Of a stretch of 39,598 nucleotides of DNA, positions 23,973 to 32,939 are shown piece by piece. The position numbers were made by a program, and so were the translations under genes. Within the stretch, counting starts at the first letter, position 1, and every line of letters starts with the position of its first letter. The stretch is from Candidatus Blautia merdipullorum (GTDB lineage Bacteria > Bacillota > Clostridia > Lachnospirales > Lachnospiraceae), in assembly GCA_019118685.1 (NCBI GenBank), contig DWYL01000019.1:1-39598 (forward strand), written 5' to 3'. The notes under the pieces are model-generated. The model was not told the origin of the DNA and ran no database searches. It saw only the letters and a list, made by a program, of their open reading frames with translations.

Positions 23973-24824
23973 TCAACTCTCCAGAATTTTTGGACTGATA
24001 ATCATTTCAAAATTTTTGTATGGGGACAGAGGAGTACTGGAAAGTCCTATTGCCGGCTGAGGTACAGAGATTTTCCTCCCTTCAACAAAGAGTTCCAGCC
24101 TGTCTGCTGTGATCACAGGAAGGATCCCTCTTTCACAGCCTAACGCAGTGTAGGGAAGATATCTGGGATTCATGCCTCTTATCTCTTCCTCTCCGGCATC
24201 TTCCATCCTGCAAAATTTTTCCAGCGCCTCCTGCTGTTTTTTCTCCAGCATACCGGAAAATCTGTTCTTTTCCATAACACATACAGGCTTTCCTGTATCC
24301 ATATCTCTCAGACAGTTTCCGGTATCTAACAGTCCTTTTAATTCCACTTTCTGTCCCCCTGTCTCCAGGATCACCTGGCATCTGGGAACAGCTTTTCCTT
24401 TTAAGTATTTAAAGAGTCTTATGCCTGTGTTTAAAATCCAATAAGCGGTAAATGTGATTGTAAAAAAAATCAGGATTCCTTTTCCTGTCCCGGGAGGCAG
24501 CACATGTAAAATCCCTCCCAGCAAAAAAGACATGCCATAGCAGGCGCAGAGGCCTGAAAGCAGTTCCTTCCCTCTGCGGAAACCGCAGCCCAGCCGCACC
24601 ATCACATAAGAGATCCCAGCTGAAAAAATGAGTATGCTCACCGTATTGATTTCTTTTGAAAACCAGAAAAACAGGGAGATTCCAAAGGCACCTGCCAACG
24701 CTCCCAAAAAAGATCTGCAGGGTCTGGCAGTCCCCTGAAGAACCCGATTTGTCAGGCAGAGCACCAGGAAATCCATGAAAAGATTTACTACGAAAAACAC
24801 ATCTATGTAAAATTCGTAGTACAC
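23973..24824 (-). CDS. spoIIGA: Sigma-E processing peptidase SpoIIGA
   Basis: 283 residues. The N-terminal half has about five membrane helices (YEFYIDVFFVVNLFMDFLVL ... LIFFTITFTAYWIL); the C-terminal cytoplasmic half has the aspartic protease motif GLLDTGNCLRDMDTGKPV with the catalytic Asp (about residue 166), and closes with LSPYKNFEMIISPKIL. SpoIIGA dimerises in the septal membrane and, on the SpoIIR signal, cleaves pro-sigma-E encoded next to it. The operon start shows a Spo0A box and long-spacer promoter. The ATG sits about 60 bases after the predicted -10. Confidence 0.93.
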   Translation of the reverse strand: MYYEFYIDVFFVVNLFMDFLVLCLTNRVLQGTARPCRSFLGALAGAFGISLFFWFSKEINTVSILIFSAGISYVMVRLGCGFRRGKELLSGLCACYGMSFLLGGILHVLPPGTGKGILIFFTITFTAYWILNTGIRLFKYLKGKAVPRCQVILETGGQKVELKGLLDTGNCLRDMDTGKPVCVMEKNRFSGMLEKKQQEALEKFCRMEDAGEEEIRGMNPRYLPYTALGCERGILPVITADRLELFVEGRKISVPQPAIGLSSTPLSPYKNFEMIISPKILES

Positions 24825-24881
24825 AAAACACCCCCTAAACCTCTACATGACTCTCTTACTTATCTGGAATAAGCAATGTCC

Positions 24882-24947
24882 ATTATAGTGGTCAGGGGGT
24901 GCTGATTTTGTCAAAACGGCTTGGATAAATCTAAAATCTTTTCGACA
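24882..24947 (-). promoter_or_regulatory. spoIIG-type promoter with Spo0A box and 21-bp spacer
   Basis: On the minus strand a perfect TTGACA (24909-24914) and a perfect TATAAT (24882-24887) are separated by 21 bases, four more than SigA prefers. A perfect 0A box TGTCGAA lies at 24941-24947, about 27 bases upstream of the -35. The Bacillus spoIIG promoter is known for exactly this layout, with Spo0A~P compensating for the long spacer. Confidence 0.8.
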
Positions 24948-24987
24948 GCCTGCTCCTGTTTTTTTATTTTATGTTACCTGTTTTATG

Positions 24988-25755
24988 TTAATCATCTTTC
25001 AATATTTCATGGATACCCTTTAATATGTTCCGCATTGGCTCTGCTTTGCCTTGTCCCGGCGCAGAGGCATTCCTCCCTGCCGCAAAAGTGACGGCAGAAC
25101 CAGTGATCTCTCCGCAGATCCGGCTCAGAAAGCCGGTCTTTCCCATAGACATCGTGATCAAGGGCCGGTCATATTTTTCTGCTCCTTCTTTTGTTACCTC
25201 CAACAAGCACAAAAGATCCTGAAAACTTTTTGGCATAACCGCTATTTTCAGAATATCGGCCCCGCTTTTCCACATAATATCCAGGGTTTCCATAAGTTCT
25301 GCTTTACAGGGAGTCCCCTCAAAATGATGATTAGAGACAACCACCTTCACGCCCTGATCCTGAAGCTGTTTTACCAGATTTGGGGCTGAAGACTTTTGGA
25401 AAAATATCTCTACATCTGCCAGATCTATAAGTCCCGTAGCCGCAGCCTGATCCAGAAGCTTTACATAATCCTCAAAAGGAATCTGCCGGCTCCCTCCTTC
25501 TTTTGCTGTACGGAAGGTGAAAAGAAGGGGAATTTGTCCCAGTTTGTCGGTTATTGTCTTCAACATTTCCAGGACTTTTTCACCATTCTCTCCCTCCTTG
25601 TAACAATCTACTCTCCACTCCGCCAGATCCGGCTTCTGTTTTAAAGCTTCTTCTACATCCAGGAGTATCTCTTCCTTGGTTGTCCCTGTGATCGGAATAC
25701 AGATTTTAGGAATTCCCTTTCCGATCTCTGCTGTTTTTACCTTTACTGTTTTCAT
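24988..25755 (-). CDS. aroD: Type I 3-dehydroquinate dehydratase
   Basis: 255-residue TIM-barrel enzyme that converts 3-dehydroquinate to 3-dehydroshikimate in the shikimate pathway. The catalytic His is in VVVSNHHFEGTP (about residue 142), the Schiff-base Lys in ADILKIAVMPKS (about 170), and the substrate-binding Arg in SMGKTGFLSRICGEITGSAVTFA. EWRVDCYKE is the usual N-terminal substrate strand. It is 16 bases after moaB in the same transcript; other aro genes are not nearby. The C-terminus ends close to the spoIIGA promoter with no clear terminator. Confidence 0.94.
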   Translation of the reverse strand: MKTVKVKTAEIGKGIPKICIPITGTTKEEILLDVEEALKQKPDLAEWRVDCYKEGENGEKVLEMLKTITDKLGQIPLLFTFRTAKEGGSRQIPFEDYVKLLDQAAATGLIDLADVEIFFQKSSAPNLVKQLQDQGVKVVVSNHHFEGTPCKAELMETLDIMWKSGADILKIAVMPKSFQDLLCLLEVTKEGAEKYDRPLITMSMGKTGFLSRICGEITGSAVTFAAGRNASAPGQGKAEPMRNILKGIHEILKDD

Positions 25756-25771
25756 AATTTTCCCTTTCTTC

Positions 25772-26260
25772 TCAGCCTCCGCAGTTTGAGGCGTCCCCTC
25801 TCAGAATATCGATTCCATGCCCTAAAGGTTCTATGATATATTCCAGGCATTCTCTTACAGCCTTCGGGCTGCCAGGCAGGTTTATGATCAAGGTTCCCTT
25901 ACGGATACCTGCCGCCTGTCTGCTGAGCATACCTCTTTTTGTCACCTGCATACTGCAGGCCCGCATGGCCTCCGGGATTCCCGGCACCATTCTCTCACAT
26001 ACATCTTCAGTAGCTTCCGGGGTCACATCCCTTTTAGAAAATCCTGTTCCCCCTGTAGTCAAAAGTAAATCTGCAAGGTCCTCATCTGCGATCCTTGCCA
26101 TCTCCGCTCCAAGAAGCGACCGGTCATCCGGAAGGATCTTCTGATATACAATTTGATAGCCTTCCCGCTCCAGGATTTCACAGATAACCTTTCCGCTGAT
26201 ATCTTCTCTTTCTCCTGTATAACCTTTGTCACTGGAAGTCAAAACTGCTGCCCGTCTCAT
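25772..26260 (-). CDS. mog: MoaB/MogA family molybdopterin adenylyltransferase-like protein
   Basis: About 162 residues of the MoaB/MogA fold. The molybdopterin-binding motifs are TTGGTGFSKRDVTPEAT (about residue 70) and NLPGSPKAVRECL near the C-terminus. It adenylates molybdopterin or acts in a related cofactor step. The ORF track start at 26275 is a TTG inside the moaC stop region; ATG 26260 follows AAAGGAG with five-base spacing and is preferred. Eleven bases after moaC, 16 before aroD. MogA and MoaB cannot be told apart from sequence alone here. Confidence 0.88.
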   Translation of the reverse strand: MRRAAVLTSSDKGYTGEREDISGKVICEILEREGYQIVYQKILPDDRSLLGAEMARIADEDLADLLLTTGGTGFSKRDVTPEATEDVCERMVPGIPEAMRACSMQVTKRGMLSRQAAGIRKGTLIINLPGSPKAVRECLEYIIEPLGHGIDILRGDASNCGG

Positions 26261-26271
26261 TTTTTCTCCTT

Positions 26272-26748
26272 TCAAAATTTAAAATCTCCGCTTTTTCCGC
26301 CGGTCTTTTCTATTAGGTGGATTTCTCCGATCTCCATCCGCTTATCTATCGCTTTGCACATATCGTATATCGTGAGAAGAGCCCCGGCAACCCCTGTAAG
26401 AGCCTCCATCTCCACTCCTGTCTTACCCTGGCATTTTACCCTGCAGTATGCAGTAATCTTATTTTCATCCGGAAGGACCTCAAACTCTACCTGGCATTTA
26501 TCCAGAATAAGCGTATGGCACATGGGGATCAAAAATGCCGTCTGCTTTACTGCCATGATCCCTGCGACCTGAGCAACCGCCAGCACGTCCCCCTTCTCTA
26601 CTCTTTTTCCTGAAACAGCCTCCATGATCTCTCTGCTGACCAGGATACTGCCCTTGGCCAGAGCGGTCCGGCTGGTAATCTCCTTTTCAGACACATCTAC
26701 CATTCTGGCATTTCCGTTTTCATCAAAATGGGTAAATTTCTGTTCCAT
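26272..26748 (-). CDS. moaC: Cyclic pyranopterin monophosphate synthase MoaC
   Basis: 158 residues of MoaC, which together with MoaA turns GTP into cPMP. Family motifs are clear: FDENGNARMVDVSEKE at the N-terminus, IPMCHTLIL (catalytic region), CQGKTGVEMEALTGVAGALLTIYDMCKAIDK and the terminal EIHLIEKTGGKSG. The length is standard. It starts a moaC-moaB-aroD unit just after the ftsZ terminator; moaA, moaD and moaE are not in the window, so the pathway must be completed elsewhere. Confidence 0.94.
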   Translation of the reverse strand: MEQKFTHFDENGNARMVDVSEKEITSRTALAKGSILVSREIMEAVSGKRVEKGDVLAVAQVAGIMAVKQTAFLIPMCHTLILDKCQVEFEVLPDENKITAYCRVKCQGKTGVEMEALTGVAGALLTIYDMCKAIDKRMEIGEIHLIEKTGGKSGDFKF

Positions 26749-26780
26749 ATTTCCCCCTCAAAATTTTATTTGGCAATAGG

Positions 26781-26817
26781 AAAAGGAGCTGCAGTATAGC
26801 TAATACAACAGCTCCTT
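26781..26817 (-). terminator. Terminator of ftsZ and the dcw cluster
   Basis: AAGGAGCTG/CAGCTCCTT perfect 9-bp stem with an inner GTAT/ATAC extension, followed by TTTTCC on the minus strand, 18 bases after the ftsZ stop. Confidence 0.7.
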
Positions 26818-26834
26818 ATATTTATTATAATATC

Positions 26835-28001
26835 CTATCTTCTGTTTTTCAGAAAATCAGGTATCTGAATGTCTTTCTGCTGCACAGTGCTCTTAAACTG
26901 CGGCTGCTGGAATGTAGGCTGACGGAAGGGCTGAGCCTGATAAGATGGCTGCTGTTCCTGCTTCTGAGGCTGTCTTGCTGCCTGTCCCTTTCCTCCACGG
27001 TCTGATTTTCCGGATTTTTTATCTCTGGAAACGCTGGCTTTTCTGGCTGTTTCATCATCCAGGCCTGTAGCGATTACTGTAATTCTTACATAATCTGCTT
27101 CTTTGTCATCATAAAGGGCACCAAAGATAATATTGGTATCTTCCCCTGTCAGATTCTGTACATAGCTTGCTGCATCGTTGGCATCCATCAGAGAAATATC
27201 TCCGGATACATTGATGATCACATGGGAAGCGCCTTCGATAGTAGTCTCCAGAAGAGGACTGGATACAGCCTGCTGAACAGCTTCCATAGCTTTATCATCA
27301 CCTTTGCCTTCACCGATACCGATATGAGCGATTCCTTTATCGATCATAACTGTCTGAACGTCTGCAAAGTCAAGGTTGATCAGTGCCGGCAGATTGATCA
27401 GGTCAGTAATACCCTGGACAGCCTGCTGAAGGACTTCATCTGCTTTTTTCAGAGCTTCCGGCATAGAAGTACGGCGGTCTACGATTTCCAGAAGACGGTC
27501 GTTTGGAATAATGATCAGTGTATCAACGCTTTCTTTTAATTTTTCAATTCCTGTCAGGGCATTGCTCATACGTGTCTTTGCTTCAAAACGGAAAGGCTTT
27601 GTAACAACACCTACGGTCAGGATCCCCATTTCTTTTGCCACCCCTGCGACAACGGGAGCAGCGCCTGTTCCTGTACCGCCGCCCATACCGCAGGTAACAA
27701 ATACCATATCTGCACCCTGGATAGCCTGTTTGATCTCCTCAATGCTTTCCTCAGCAGCTTTTTCACCGATTTCAGGCTTTGCTCCGGCTCCAAGTCCTTT
27801 TGTCAGCTTCTCGCCGATCTGGATGATCGTAGGGGCTTTGCACAAAGTCAGTGCCTGCTTATCTGTATTTATTCCTACAAACTCAACGCCGCCAATGGCT
27901 TCCTCAACCATTCTGTTTACTGCATTATTTCCTGCACCGCCTACACCAATCACTATAATTTTTGCTGATGATTCGGCTTCATTTGTCATAATCTCTAACA
28001 C
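26835..28001 (-). CDS. ftsZ: Cell division protein FtsZ
   Basis: 388-residue tubulin homologue. GTP-binding tubulin signature [13 protein letters not shown] (about residue 108), [18 protein letters not shown] at the N-terminus, the T7 catalytic loop [11 protein letters not shown], and the conserved C-terminal peptide [12 protein letters not shown] after a Gln-rich linker (about residues 325-375). It polymerises into the Z-ring that drives septation. The start is GTG at 28001, seven bases after AAAGGAGG; an ATG four codons on is an alternative. A separate promoter in the 196-base gap upstream allows expression apart from the rest of the cluster. Confidence 0.97.
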   Translation of the reverse strand: MLEIMTNEAESSAKIIVIGVGGAGNNAVNRMVEEAIGGVEFVGINTDKQALTLCKAPTIIQIGEKLTKGLGAGAKPEIGEKAAEESIEEIKQAIQGADMVFVTCGMGGGTGTGAAPVVAGVAKEMGILTVGVVTKPFRFEAKTRMSNALTGIEKLKESVDTLIIIPNDRLLEIVDRRTSMPEALKKADEVLQQAVQGITDLINLPALINLDFADVQTVMIDKGIAHIGIGEGKGDDKAMEAVQQAVSSPLLETTIEGASHVIINVSGDISLMDANDAASYVQNLTGEDTNIIFGALYDDKEADYVRITVIATGLDDETARKASVSRDKKSGKSDRGGKGQAARQPQKQEQQPSYQAQPFRQPTFQQPQFKSTVQQKDIQIPDFLKNRR

Positions 28002-28130
28002 GGTATTTCCTCCTTTAGCTCCCTTGTATGGTCTTAAATGCTATTTCACATTTTTTTCCTATTTTCGCTTTCCCGGCAGAACCGGTATGTATCAGTATGT
28101 GTCATCTAGTTAAGCATTACATATAGATAT

Positions 28131-28159
28131 ATAATATCTTTTTTTTTTGAATTAATCAA
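28131..28159 (-). promoter_or_regulatory. ftsZ promoter
   Basis: On the minus strand TTGATT (28154-28159), 17-base spacer containing ten consecutive A, then TATTAT (28131-28136). The leader to the GTG start is about 125 bases; no riboswitch or hairpin is evident. Confidence 0.6.
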
Positions 28160-28197
28160 CCGAAATTTTCACTTTTTCATAAAATTTTTGTTAACAT

Positions 28198-29037
28198 TCA
28201 GCCATTTTCTCTGTTCCTGGTATCTGCGGAATCCGAACCATCGCTGTATTCCAGCCCGGAGGAGTCCTCCTGAGTATTTTCTCCGGCAGTTTCCTGCTCC
28301 TGCTGATCCTCTGTTTTCTGGGTCGCATCGTCAAATACCACAGACTCTGAGTCCTCCGTAGTATTCTCAAGATGAAGGATTCCCGACATCCCTTCCAGTT
28401 CCGGAAGGATTCCTACAAGGCGGTTGATCTTTTCATCCATATTTTCGTCATCCCCCAGGCGCACCTCTATATCCCCATAATACATTACCAGCTGATTCAG
28501 GTCATTAAATTCCAGCCTGTCCGGTTTATTCTCCATTTTTTCCAGCATTTTTCCTACGCTGAGGATAGTATTGAGCTTCGTCCTGCTGATCCCGGAAAGC
28601 CTTTCTCCCTGTACAGCCTCTTTTACATCGATCCCTTCTATCTTGGGAACATTTTCCATAGGTTCATCTGTAATGATCTGAATAATTCCCTGTCGGTCAA
28701 AATTCAAACATTGTCCCTGGTATTCAATATATCCGATTATCTGTTTTTCTTCTACCTGGAGAAGAAGTGTATTTCTGTTTATTCTGGAAATCTTAATACT
28801 GTCGATCATTGCGGCGTCTTTCGTACTTTTTTCAGTATTAATAAAACCGGCCAAAATAGAGTTTTTTGCCAGCGGCACATTGGTCACCATATTTTTTATC
28901 TCATCATCCGTATAAAAGCTGTTCCCCTCTACCTGCACGCTGGTGACCCGGAACCCCAGGAAAAATACCAGAACAAAAATCAGCAGGACTGCAGCCCCGG
29001 CTTCTATGATGATCCTGTACAGTTTTCTTCTGCTCAT
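28198..29037 (-). CDS. ftsQ: Cell division protein FtsQ/DivIB
   Basis: 279 residues: a single N-terminal membrane helix (about residues 9-28, LYRIIIEAGAAVLLIFVLVFF) followed by the POTRA domain VTSVQVEGNSFYTDDEIKNMVTNVPLAKNSIL and the FtsQ beta domain (IGYIEYQGQCLNFDRQGIIQI). It links early and late divisome proteins with FtsL and FtsB/DivIC. The last 45 residues form a low-complexity acidic tail rich in Gln, Glu, Ser and Asp. It is 12 bases after murA. Confidence 0.9.
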   Translation of the reverse strand: MSRRKLYRIIIEAGAAVLLIFVLVFFLGFRVTSVQVEGNSFYTDDEIKNMVTNVPLAKNSILAGFINTEKSTKDAAMIDSIKISRINRNTLLLQVEEKQIIGYIEYQGQCLNFDRQGIIQIITDEPMENVPKIEGIDVKEAVQGERLSGISRTKLNTILSVGKMLEKMENKPDRLEFNDLNQLVMYYGDIEVRLGDDENMDEKINRLVGILPELEGMSGILHLENTTEDSESVVFDDATQKTEDQQEQETAGENTQEDSSGLEYSDGSDSADTRNRENG

Positions 29038-29049
29038 AAAGCTTCTCCC

Positions 29050-30306
29050 CTAATCTTTCCTTACTCTTGCTCCAAGACAATTCAAATCTCTGCAGATGTC
29101 CTCATATCCTCTTTCCATAAATTCCCGGTTTTCCACATAGGTCTCTCCCTGTGCCCCCAGTCCGGCAATCACCAGAGCCGCTCCTCCCCGAAGTTCTTCT
29201 GCTTTCACTCTGGTCCCTCTGAGCGTTCCTCCCCTGACCCTGGCAGTCTGTTCCTCCACTTCAATGTGGGCTCCCATCCTCCGAAGCTGAGGCACGACTT
29301 TAAAGCGGTCTTCAAAAATACATTCTTTTATCCTGCTGTCGCCTTCCGCACAGGCGAGCACAGCAAGAAATATGGACTGCAGATCCGTAGGGAATCCTGG
29401 ATAAATCTGGGTTTCCAGCCATTGGATCGGTCTGGATGCTTTCTGACTGCACAGAAATAGTTTACCACTGTTATACACATATTGTCCACCTATTTTCTCA
29501 TAAGCCCTAAGCAGCGCCTTCATTTCTTTTACCGGCGGCTCTATCAGGATTCCTTTTCCCCTGGTAACGGCGCTTGCACATACATAGGTGCCTGCCGCGA
29601 TTCTGTCAGGAGGTATGGTAAAAACCGTATCATGAAGTTTTGGAACGCCCTGGATCACAAGACAGGAGGTTCCGATCCCGCTGATCCGGCCTCCGGCCTG
29701 ATTCAGGAAACGGCACAGCCATCCCACTTCCGGCTCCCTTGAGCATCCTCTTATCACAGATGTCCCTTCCCCGCACACTGCAGCCAGAACAGCATTTTCT
29801 GTGGCCCCTACGCTGGATTTTGGAAATAAGATGGTTCCGCCTTTCATCTTTCCAGTCCTCCCATAAAGCCTGCCGTCCTGTTCCGCAAATTCTGCGCCCA
29901 AAGCTTCGAGAGCTCTCAGATGAAGATCAATAGGCCTTGCTCCTATTACACAGCCTCCCGGAAAAGGCAGGACTGCTTCTTTGCACCTTCCTAAAAGACT
30001 CCCTAATAAGACGATGGAAGACCGCATTTTTTCCCCCAGCTCCCGTTCAACCTGACAGCCGGAAATCTGACAGGCAGAAATTTCCAGGGAATCCCCCTGC
30101 CATCTGGTCCCGGCTCCAAGTCCCCGAAGGATTTTTTCCATAAGAAAGACGTCTGTTATGCGAGGGCAGGCTTTCAGCACCGTTGTTCCCCTATTTAAAA
30201 GAGCGGCCGCCATAACAGGCAGTGCCGCATTTTTTGATCCCTGTATTCTTACTTCACCGTCTAAAGGAATTTGCCCTGTGATCCTTATCCCTTTCAAGCT
30301 ATACAC
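29050..30306 (-). CDS. murA: UDP-N-acetylglucosamine 1-carboxyvinyltransferase (MurA)
   Basis: 418 residues of the EPSP-synthase-like fold with an inside-out double domain. RIQGSKNAALPVMAAALL carries the catalytic Lys; the flexible loop LPFPGGCVIGARPIDLHLRAL carries the active-site Cys that attacks phosphoenolpyruvate and is the fosfomycin target; SSVGATENAVLAAVCGEG and TQIYPGFPTDLQSIFLAVLA are the other substrate-binding motifs. Catalyses the first committed step of peptidoglycan synthesis. In this dcw cluster murA takes the position after ftsW and before ftsQ; murG is not in the window. Confidence 0.94.
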   Translation of the reverse strand: MYSLKGIRITGQIPLDGEVRIQGSKNAALPVMAAALLNRGTTVLKACPRITDVFLMEKILRGLGAGTRWQGDSLEISACQISGCQVERELGEKMRSSIVLLGSLLGRCKEAVLPFPGGCVIGARPIDLHLRALEALGAEFAEQDGRLYGRTGKMKGGTILFPKSSVGATENAVLAAVCGEGTSVIRGCSREPEVGWLCRFLNQAGGRISGIGTSCLVIQGVPKLHDTVFTIPPDRIAAGTYVCASAVTRGKGILIEPPVKEMKALLRAYEKIGGQYVYNSGKLFLCSQKASRPIQWLETQIYPGFPTDLQSIFLAVLACAEGDSRIKECIFEDRFKVVPQLRRMGAHIEVEEQTARVRGGTLRGTRVKAEELRGGAALVIAGLGAQGETYVENREFMERGYEDICRDLNCLGARVRKD

Positions 30307-30376
30307 TCCTCTTAAATTCCATTCCGGAAAAACTGTATCTGGTAATTATTTTATGCAGTTCTTCTTTTTTGGTGAT

Positions 30377-31474
30377 TTATCCTTTGCTCTGCCGGCTCAC
30401 CGCCAGGGCAATGCCCATCTCTCCAAGGAGGAACAGTACCGAAGTGCCTCCATAGCTTATGAAGGGAAGGGTGATCCCCGTATTAGGAATAGAATTTGTT
30501 ACCACAGCAATGTTCAGGATCACCTGGATAGCCATGTGACCCATGATACCGGCGGCAATGAGGCTGCCGCACAGATCTGCCGCATGGGTGGCGGCAACCA
30601 TCAGCCGCCAGATCAGAAGGGCGAAAATAAGGATCACCAGGCAGCCTCCCGCAAGGCCTGTTTCTTCGCAGATAATGGAGAAGATCATATCGTTCTGTGC
30701 CTCCGGCACAAATCCCAGTTTCTGCAGGCTGCTTCCCAGTCCTTTTCCAAAGATTCCTCCGCTTCCTATGGCATATAATCCTTGGATGGTCTGAAATCCC
30801 TTTTCATAGGCCTCAGGATTTCTCCAGATAGCCAGACGCTCCAGGCGATAGCTGGCCATGCCCAGAAAGATTCCAATAAACAAAATCCCTGCAGCTCCGA
30901 TTCCTACAAAAGGCAGATATCTGGGATTTGACACAAAGATCAGGATCACGCCGATTCCCAGTATGATGATAGCCGTACTTAGATTGTTCGTCCCTACCAG
31001 CCCTACAATAGGCAGAAGAACTGCCATTTTTCCGGCCATATGCAGGATCCCCCTGTCTTCCTCTTTTCCTTTTGTGATCACCCAGGCCAGCAGAAGGATC
31101 ACCGCCACCTTGGCAAATTCAGAAGGCTGAAAAGATAACGGCCCCAGAGACAGCCATCTCTTAGAGCCGTTATATTCATCTCCAAAAAGCAAAACTGCCA
31201 AAGACAGCAGCAAAGAAAGTCCATAGAACACAGGCGCCAGCTTTACCAGAAAGTGATAATCCATAAAGGAAACCAGATACATAGCCATAAGTCCCAGTGA
31301 AGTGGCAAACAGCTGTTTTTTAAAGTAGTACGCAGAGTCGTGAAATTTCACTCTTCCGTTATAGGCACTGGTGCTGTAAAGAAAGATCAAGCCACAGATC
31401 ACCAGCAGAAGTACCAGGAAAATCAGAAGACCGTCTGCTGTGTTCTTTTTTTTCTTTCCAGCTTCCAAATACAC
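30377..31474 (-). CDS. ftsW: Septal peptidoglycan glycosyltransferase FtsW (SEDS family)
   Basis: 365 residues with about ten membrane helices. SEDS motifs are present: YNGSKRWLSLGPLSFQPSEFAKVAVILLLAW, IVGLVGTNNLSTAIIILGIG, GSGGIFGKGLGSSLQKLGFVPEAQNDMIFSIICEETG and the terminal TGITLPFISYGGTSVLF. It polymerises lipid II at the septum with the transpeptidases encoded upstream in the same cluster. It follows murD by 67 bases. Confidence 0.93.
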   Translation of the reverse strand: MYLEAGKKKKNTADGLLIFLVLLLVICGLIFLYSTSAYNGRVKFHDSAYYFKKQLFATSLGLMAMYLVSFMDYHFLVKLAPVFYGLSLLLSLAVLLFGDEYNGSKRWLSLGPLSFQPSEFAKVAVILLLAWVITKGKEEDRGILHMAGKMAVLLPIVGLVGTNNLSTAIIILGIGVILIFVSNPRYLPFVGIGAAGILFIGIFLGMASYRLERLAIWRNPEAYEKGFQTIQGLYAIGSGGIFGKGLGSSLQKLGFVPEAQNDMIFSIICEETGLAGGCLVILIFALLIWRLMVAATHAADLCGSLIAAGIMGHMAIQVILNIAVVTNSIPNTGITLPFISYGGTSVLFLLGEMGIALAVSRQSKG

Positions 31475-31541
31475 TCCGCCCCTTTGTATCTGCTTCTTCT
31501 AATTATATGGCCTGTTTTTCCCTCTTATGCCGTCTTTCTGC

Positions 31542-32918
31542 TTACTTCATCATCGCCCGGACATATTCTTTAAATTTGTCGCCTCTCTGCTCGTAATTGT
31601 CAAACTGTCCCCAGCTTGCACAGGCAGGAGATAAGAGAACCGCGTCGCCCTCCCTTGCTTTTTCACTGCAGATCTTCACTGCTTCTTCCAGATCGTCTGC
31701 CAGGATCGTATTATAAAAGCCGCAGTCGTGAGCAGCCTTTTCAATTTTTTCCCTGGTCTGGCCGATCAGTACCAGATACCGGACCTTTCCGTCAAAAGAA
31801 CGGATCCATTCTTCATAAGAAGATTCTTTGTCGTAGCCTCCTCCGATAAGAAGAGTAGGGCGTTCCATCGCCTGGATGCCTTTAATTGCAGCGTCAGGAT
31901 TCGTTCCCTTAGAATCATTGTAATAAGCTACTCCGTTGATTTCCTCCACAAATTCAATCCTGTGAGGCACTGCTTTAAAAGCCATTGCCGCCCGGCGGAT
32001 AACCTCTGCAGGAACTCCCGCATACCAGGCCATAGCCGCGGCTGCCATTACGTTCTCATAATTATGTTTGCCAAGAAGATACAGTTCTCCGGTCTTTACG
32101 ATCTCCGTTTCTTTGTCCGGAGTTTTCATGATGATCCTGTCCCCGTCCAGAAAAATCCCTTCCGGAAGCCTTCTTTCACTGGAAAAGAATACCGGAGCAG
32201 CCGGACACTGTTCCCCGAATTTTCTCAGCACTTCATCCTCATAATTCAGGATACAGAAATCCGCTTTTGACTGGTTTTCGGCGATCCGTTCTTTTACCCG
32301 GATATATTCCTCCATGGTGTGATGTCTGTTCAAATGATCTTCTGTAATATTCAGGATGGCAGAAACTTTTGGCGCAAAGTCTGCGATCGTCTCCAGCTGA
32401 AAGCTGCTGATCTCCGCCACCACATAACTGTCGTCTCTGGTGGACAGCGCAGCCGAAGTATAGGCGTTTCCGATATTTCCCACCACAAACACAGAGTCTT
32501 TCCAGGCTTTCATGATCTCGCCTAATAAAGCCGTGGTAGTAGTCTTGCCGTTTGTTCCGGTGATAGCCAGAACCGTGCCTTTTCCCATTTGATAAGCCAG
32601 TTCCACTTCTCCCCAGACAGCCACTTTTTTCCGTTTTATCCTCTCCACCTGAGGAATATCCTGAGGCACTCCGGGACTCATCACTGCCAGATCCAGTGTT
32701 TCTATCACCTGATCCGGCAACTCTCCCAAAAGGATCTGACAGCTGCAGCCTTCCGGCAGTTTTTTTCTGATATCTTCTTCTTTCAGCTTTTCGTTTCCAT
32801 CATATAACAGGATTTCCGCTCCTACCTCCTGCAGAAGCTTTGCAGCGCCCATTCCGCTGATCCCGGAACCGAATACCAGGACTTTTTTCCCTTTTAAATC
32901 CTCTCTCTGTAAATTCAT
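31542..32918 (-). CDS. murD: UDP-N-acetylmuramoyl-L-alanine--D-glutamate ligase
   Basis: 458 residues, standard MurD length. Rossmann-like N-terminal domain KVLVFGSGISGMGAAKLLQ; ATP-binding P-loop VLAITGTNGKTTTTALLGEI (about residue 110); central motif AEISSFQLETI and NITEDHLNRH; C-terminal domain DSKGTNPDAAIKGI and LLSPACASWGQFDNYEQRGDKF. It adds D-glutamate to UDP-MurNAc-L-Ala in the cytoplasm. Placed 21 bases after mraY. Confidence 0.96.
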   Translation of the reverse strand: MNLQREDLKGKKVLVFGSGISGMGAAKLLQEVGAEILLYDGNEKLKEEDIRKKLPEGCSCQILLGELPDQVIETLDLAVMSPGVPQDIPQVERIKRKKVAVWGEVELAYQMGKGTVLAITGTNGKTTTTALLGEIMKAWKDSVFVVGNIGNAYTSAALSTRDDSYVVAEISSFQLETIADFAPKVSAILNITEDHLNRHHTMEEYIRVKERIAENQSKADFCILNYEDEVLRKFGEQCPAAPVFFSSERRLPEGIFLDGDRIIMKTPDKETEIVKTGELYLLGKHNYENVMAAAAMAWYAGVPAEVIRRAAMAFKAVPHRIEFVEEINGVAYYNDSKGTNPDAAIKGIQAMERPTLLIGGGYDKESSYEEWIRSFDGKVRYLVLIGQTREKIEKAAHDCGFYNTILADDLEEAVKICSEKAREGDAVLLSPACASWGQFDNYEQRGDKFKEYVRAMMK

Positions 32919-32939
32919 GATTTTATCTCCTTTGCCGTC

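Noticed and set aside
28372-29460. 362-residue plus-strand ORF across ftsQ and murA
   Set aside because: It runs antisense through two intact, well-conserved genes, has no ribosome binding site and its product resembles no family; a shadow frame.
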